Assembly: GCA_003134755.1 (NCBI GenBank)
Contig: PLCK01000186.1
Coordinates: forward strand, 593 to 7,617
DNA from: Actinomycetota bacterium
GTDB taxonomy: Bacteria; Actinomycetota; Actinomycetes; Acidothermales; Acidothermaceae
Direction: 5' to 3'
DNA: 7,025 bases
The notes under the pieces are model-generated. The model saw nothing but the letters and a program-made list of their open reading frames with translations. It made no database searches and had not been told where the DNA came from. The translations under genes and the position numbers were made by a program. This document shows positions 5,524 to 7,025 of the stretch, piece by piece (position 1 is the first letter of the stretch; each line of letters opens with the position of its first letter).

Positions 5524-5733
5524 CTACTTCGACGGTTGCGGCAGATGACACTTCACCTTGGGATTCGCACCGACGTAGTTGAGAGGACCGGCCACGATCG
5601 TTACAGCGACCGTTCCGGCCTTCGCACAGGTGGTGTCCGAGCCTGAGAAGTAGTGGCGTTGAGCAGTTGCGATCACGCCGATCACGAGCCACACGACCAC
5701 GACCACGACACCGATACGGCTGCGAGAGCGCAT
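5524..5733 (-). CDS. Small membrane-anchored protein with two extracytoplasmic cysteines (69 aa)
   Basis: The protein has a basic N-terminus (MRSRSR), one long hydrophobic helix at residues 7-24 (IGVVVVVVWLVIGVIATA) and a 45-residue hydrophilic domain that should face outside. This domain contains Cys36 and Cys62, SGSDTTCAKAG, AGPLNYVGANPK and a terminal LPQPSK. I recall similar short actinobacterial proteins ending in a GPLNY...NPK...C...PQPSK pattern, but know of no assigned function. The cysteine pair could form a disulfide. The ATG at 5733 has GGAGG 5 nt upstream, which supports this start strongly. It lies downstream of the DUF6131-like gene on the same strand, separated by 132 bp that include a GC-rich hairpin, so it probably has its own promoter. 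It converges with the LapA-like gene across the 17-bp hairpin. Confidence 0.8.
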   Translation of the reverse strand: MRSRSRIGVVVVVVWLVIGVIATAQRHYFSGSDTTCAKAGTVAVTIVAGPLNYVGANPKVKCHLPQPSK

Positions 5734-5787
5734 GTGAGCCTCCGACTCCGAATGAACGACCCCGACAGAGATGGCTCCGAACAGAGA

Positions 5788-5818
5788 TTCGGGGCGCGAC
5801 CGGCGGCCGCGCCCCGAA
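5788..5818 (-). terminator. GC-rich 11-bp hairpin after the DUF6131-like gene
   Basis: TTCGGGGCGCG (5788-5798) pairs perfectly with CGCGCCCCGAA (5808-5818) around a 9-nt loop. On the - strand it starts 48 nt after the DUF6131-like stop and is followed by the pyrimidine-rich TCTCTGT, so a terminator for that gene is the simplest reading. It also lies 55 bp upstream of the 69-aa gene start, so attenuation or a leader role cannot be excluded. The rest of 5734-5865 shows no clear promoter; it contains an AG-repeat tract (5834-5843) and a short CCGAA/TTCGG pair (5777-5781, 5788-5792) that would compete with the stem. Confidence 0.6.
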
Positions 5819-5865
5819 GGACTCTGTGTGTTAAGAGAGAGAGTTTGGGTGTGGTTAAGCGGTTG

Positions 5866-6021
5866 TTACCAGTAGTGGCGCCGACCACCGAGTGCGTGTC
5901 CAGCAGACCCGAGTAGGAACAGAACCGCGCCGATGACGAGCACGACGACGCCGAGGGTCCACAAGATCGGGATGTGTGCGATGAACCCGATAATCAGCAG
6001 GACAATGCCGAGAACGATCAT
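5866..6021 (-). CDS. DUF6131-like miniature membrane protein (51 aa)
   Basis: The 51-residue protein has two short hydrophobic helices, MIVLGIVLLIIGFIA (1-15) and LWTLGVVVLVIGAVLFLLG (20-38), joined by HIPI, and ends in GGRRHYW. This pattern (MIVLG start, IPILW turn, GGRRHYW end) matches the actinobacterial DUF6131 family as I recall it; no function is established for the family. The start at 6021 is decided by a near-perfect Shine-Dalgarno sequence, AAGGAGG (complement of 6030-6036), 8 nt upstream. The frame extends to an ATG at 6099 with a GAGGG 4 nt upstream, giving a 77-aa version with a polar N-terminus, which is less likely. The gene follows the MMPL transporter on the same strand after 123 bp, so co-transcription is possible but not evident. 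Its predicted hairpin topology puts both ends on the same side, probably the cytoplasm. Confidence 0.85.
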   Translation of the reverse strand: MIVLGIVLLIIGFIAHIPILWTLGVVVLVIGAVLFLLGSAGHALGGRRHYW

Positions 6022-6029
6022 TTTGAATG

Positions 6030-6036
6030 CCTCCTT
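6030..6036 (-). promoter_or_regulatory. Strong Shine-Dalgarno that fixes the DUF6131-like start
   Basis: The - strand reads AAGGAGG here, complementary to the 16S rRNA 3' end over seven bases and 8 nt from the ATG at 6021. It is the strongest ribosome binding site in the window and favours the 51-aa product over the 77-aa alternative from 6099, suggesting high expression of this tiny protein. Confidence 0.8.
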
Positions 6037-6144
6037 GGCCGACCCTCCACGCCTGTGCGGGAGCGACACTGACAGGTATTTGCCCGTCCGCGGCGTCATC
6101 TAACCCTCATGCTCGATGCGAGCCCAGCAGAATCGACTTCTCCC
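6037..6144. other. Intergenic region between the MMPL gene and the DUF6131-like gene
   Basis: This stretch probably holds the promoter of the DUF6131-like gene and the 3' untranslated end of the MMPL gene. Only a weak hairpin was found, GCTCG/CGAGC at 6111-6115 and 6119-6123 with a 3-nt loop and no T-run, so a terminator for the transporter is not well supported. A weak - strand promoter-like pair (TTAGAT and AATACC, 17 nt apart) is present, but I would not rely on it. No small ORF here is convincing. Confidence 0.35.
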
Positions 6145-7025
6145 TTACACCCGTGCGATTTCTTCGCGGATGTAAGGAAGCGCGATCTCGGTCGTCGAAC
6201 CTTCCGTGTCCTCGATCGGCGCGCCGGGCAGCCACTGCAACCAACGCGGCAGATACCAGTTCCGCTCGCCGAGCAACGCCATGACCGCCGGTAGCAGCAC
6301 AGCCCGCACGATGGTCGCGTCGAGCAAGACGGCTGCGGCGAGGCCGACGCCGACCTGCTTCATCGATACCTGCGAGAGCGTTCCGAACACGGAGAACACC
6401 GCGACCATGATGACGGCGGCGCTGGTGATAACTCCCGCAGTGGCCGCGATTCCGTGTTCGACGGCGGCCTTGGTCGACATGCCGCGTCGCCGGTTCTCGA
6501 CGACACGGCTCAAGATGAACACGTGGTAGTCCATCGAGAGCCCGAACAGGATGGCAAACATGAACAACGGGATCCAGGTCGCGATGGTGCCTGTCGACGT
6601 GTAACCGAGGACGCCGTCGAACCAGTGGTGCTGGAACACCAGCACCATCACACCGTACGACGCACCGATCGACAGCAGGTTCAGCACGATCGCCGTCAGA
6701 GCCACCGTCAGAGAGCGGAACGCTCCGAGCAGCAAGAGGAACGCGAGCCCGAGCACGAACGCGAACACGAACGGCGCCCGCTGTGCCAACTGCTGGCCGA
6801 AGTCGTTCGATCCCGCGGTCTGCCCGGTGACATAGGCATGGACGCCGGGAATCTTGCCTATCGTGTTCGGTATCACAGTGTTGCGCAGTGTCTTTAGGGC
6901 ATGGTTGGACGCCGCGTCGCTGCCGTTGCCTGCTAGCGGAATCGCGAGCTCGGCCACCGTGCCCGCCGGGTTGATTCGGGTCTCGAGCGCGGCCGACATC
7001 TCGCCAGTTGCGGCAGCCTGTTCCG
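6145..7025 (-). CDS. MMPL/RND-family transporter, C-terminal part (5' end outside window)
   Basis: MMPL proteins are proton-driven inner-membrane transporters that commonly export lipids, siderophores or small molecules. The visible 292 residues are the second half of the protein: the end of the second extracytoplasmic domain (KTLRNTVIPNTIGKIPGVHAYVTGQTAGSNDF), then five clear membrane helices. The key motif FGLSMDYHVFILSR contains the Asp-Tyr pair that relays protons in MmpL3-type transporters; it is followed by GIAATAGVITSAAVIMVAVF and VGVGLAAAVLLDATIVRAVLLPA, all typical of the family. After the last helix there is only a short tail (ERNWYLPRWLQWLPG plus about 25 residues), unlike the long cytoplasmic tail of MmpL3. 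The frame is open to the right edge; the ATG at 6999 is internal. The stop is TAA at 6145. The substrate cannot be told from this part. Confidence 0.93.
   Translation of the reverse strand, partial: EQAAATGEMSAALETRINPAGTVAELAIPLAGNGSDAASNHALKTLRNTVIPNTIGKIPGVHAYVTGQTAGSNDFGQQLAQRAPFVFAFVLGLAFLLLLGAFRSLTVALTAIVLNLLSIGASYGVMVLVFQHHWFDGVLGYTSTGTIATWIPLFMFAILFGLSMDYHVFILSRVVENRRRGMSTKAAVEHGIAATAGVITSAAVIMVAVFSVFGTLSQVSMKQVGVGLAAAVLLDATIVRAVLLPAVMALLGERNWYLPRWLQWLPGAPIEDTEGSTTEIALPYIREEIARV

Noticed and set aside
5653..5916. 87-aa + strand frame starting with a His/Asp-rich stretch (HEPHDHDHD), like a metal-binding peptide
   Set aside because: The His/Asp run is the antisense of the poly-Val helix of the 69-aa protein, which has a strong ribosome site and a sensible topology.
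6111..6123. GCTCG-ATG-CGAGC hairpin downstream of the MMPL gene
   Set aside because: A 5-bp stem without a T-run is too weak to call a terminator.
1..7025. CRISPR, insertion sequence, integrase, toxin-antitoxin, defence or biosynthetic cluster
   Set aside because: No regularly spaced repeats, no transposase or nuclease motifs, and no polyketide or peptide synthetase domains were seen; all genes have housekeeping or envelope-like products with uniform composition.

Overview
The window looks like chromosomal DNA of a high-GC actinobacterium (Actinomycetota). The evidence is the strong G/C bias at third codon positions, an actinobacterial citrate synthase 2 (CitA type) divergent from pdxH, an acid phosphatase close in motif to mycobacterial Rv3214, a DUF6131-type miniature membrane protein and an MMPL-family transporter. 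The genus cannot be fixed from the sequence alone. No rRNA, tRNA, CRISPR array, insertion sequence or phage gene was seen, and both ends of the window cut through genes.

Left part (1-1953): the Lys/Ala-rich tail of an unidentified + strand gene meets citrate synthase 2 (citA, - strand) tail to tail, and the two stop codons share one CTAG. citA and pdxH (PLP synthesis, + strand) diverge from a 94-bp intergenic region.

Middle (1902-4712): three - strand genes form a tight, probably translationally coupled operon. In order of transcription they are an O-antigen ligase/polymerase-like membrane protein, an Rv3214-like histidine acid phosphatase (4-bp GTGA overlap) and a double-hotdog thioesterase-like protein (9-nt gap). 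The last overlaps the 3' end of pdxH by 52 bp. The overlap zone holds a three-copy 15-bp tandem repeat that includes the pdxH stop and writes a (PALGQ)-type tail on the hotdog protein.

Right part (4713-7025): a 213-bp divergent region with a perfect 10-bp inverted repeat at its centre separates that operon from a + strand LapA-like two-helix membrane protein. The stop of that gene is again inside a three-copy tandem repeat (14-bp unit). A 17-bp perfect hairpin follows, between it and a convergent series of - strand genes: a 69-aa single-helix protein with two extracytoplasmic cysteines, a 51-aa DUF6131-like protein, and the C-terminal third or so of an MMPL/RND transporter running off the right edge. 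Most of the right half therefore encodes envelope proteins.

I found no convincing new defence or mobile system. The most unusual signals are structural: repeat-expanded stop codons at two convergent gene ends, the long hairpin with an enclosing outer stem, the symmetrical inverted repeat between divergent envelope genes, and the unexplained grouping of a Wzy/WaaL-like protein, a phosphatase and a hotdog protein.
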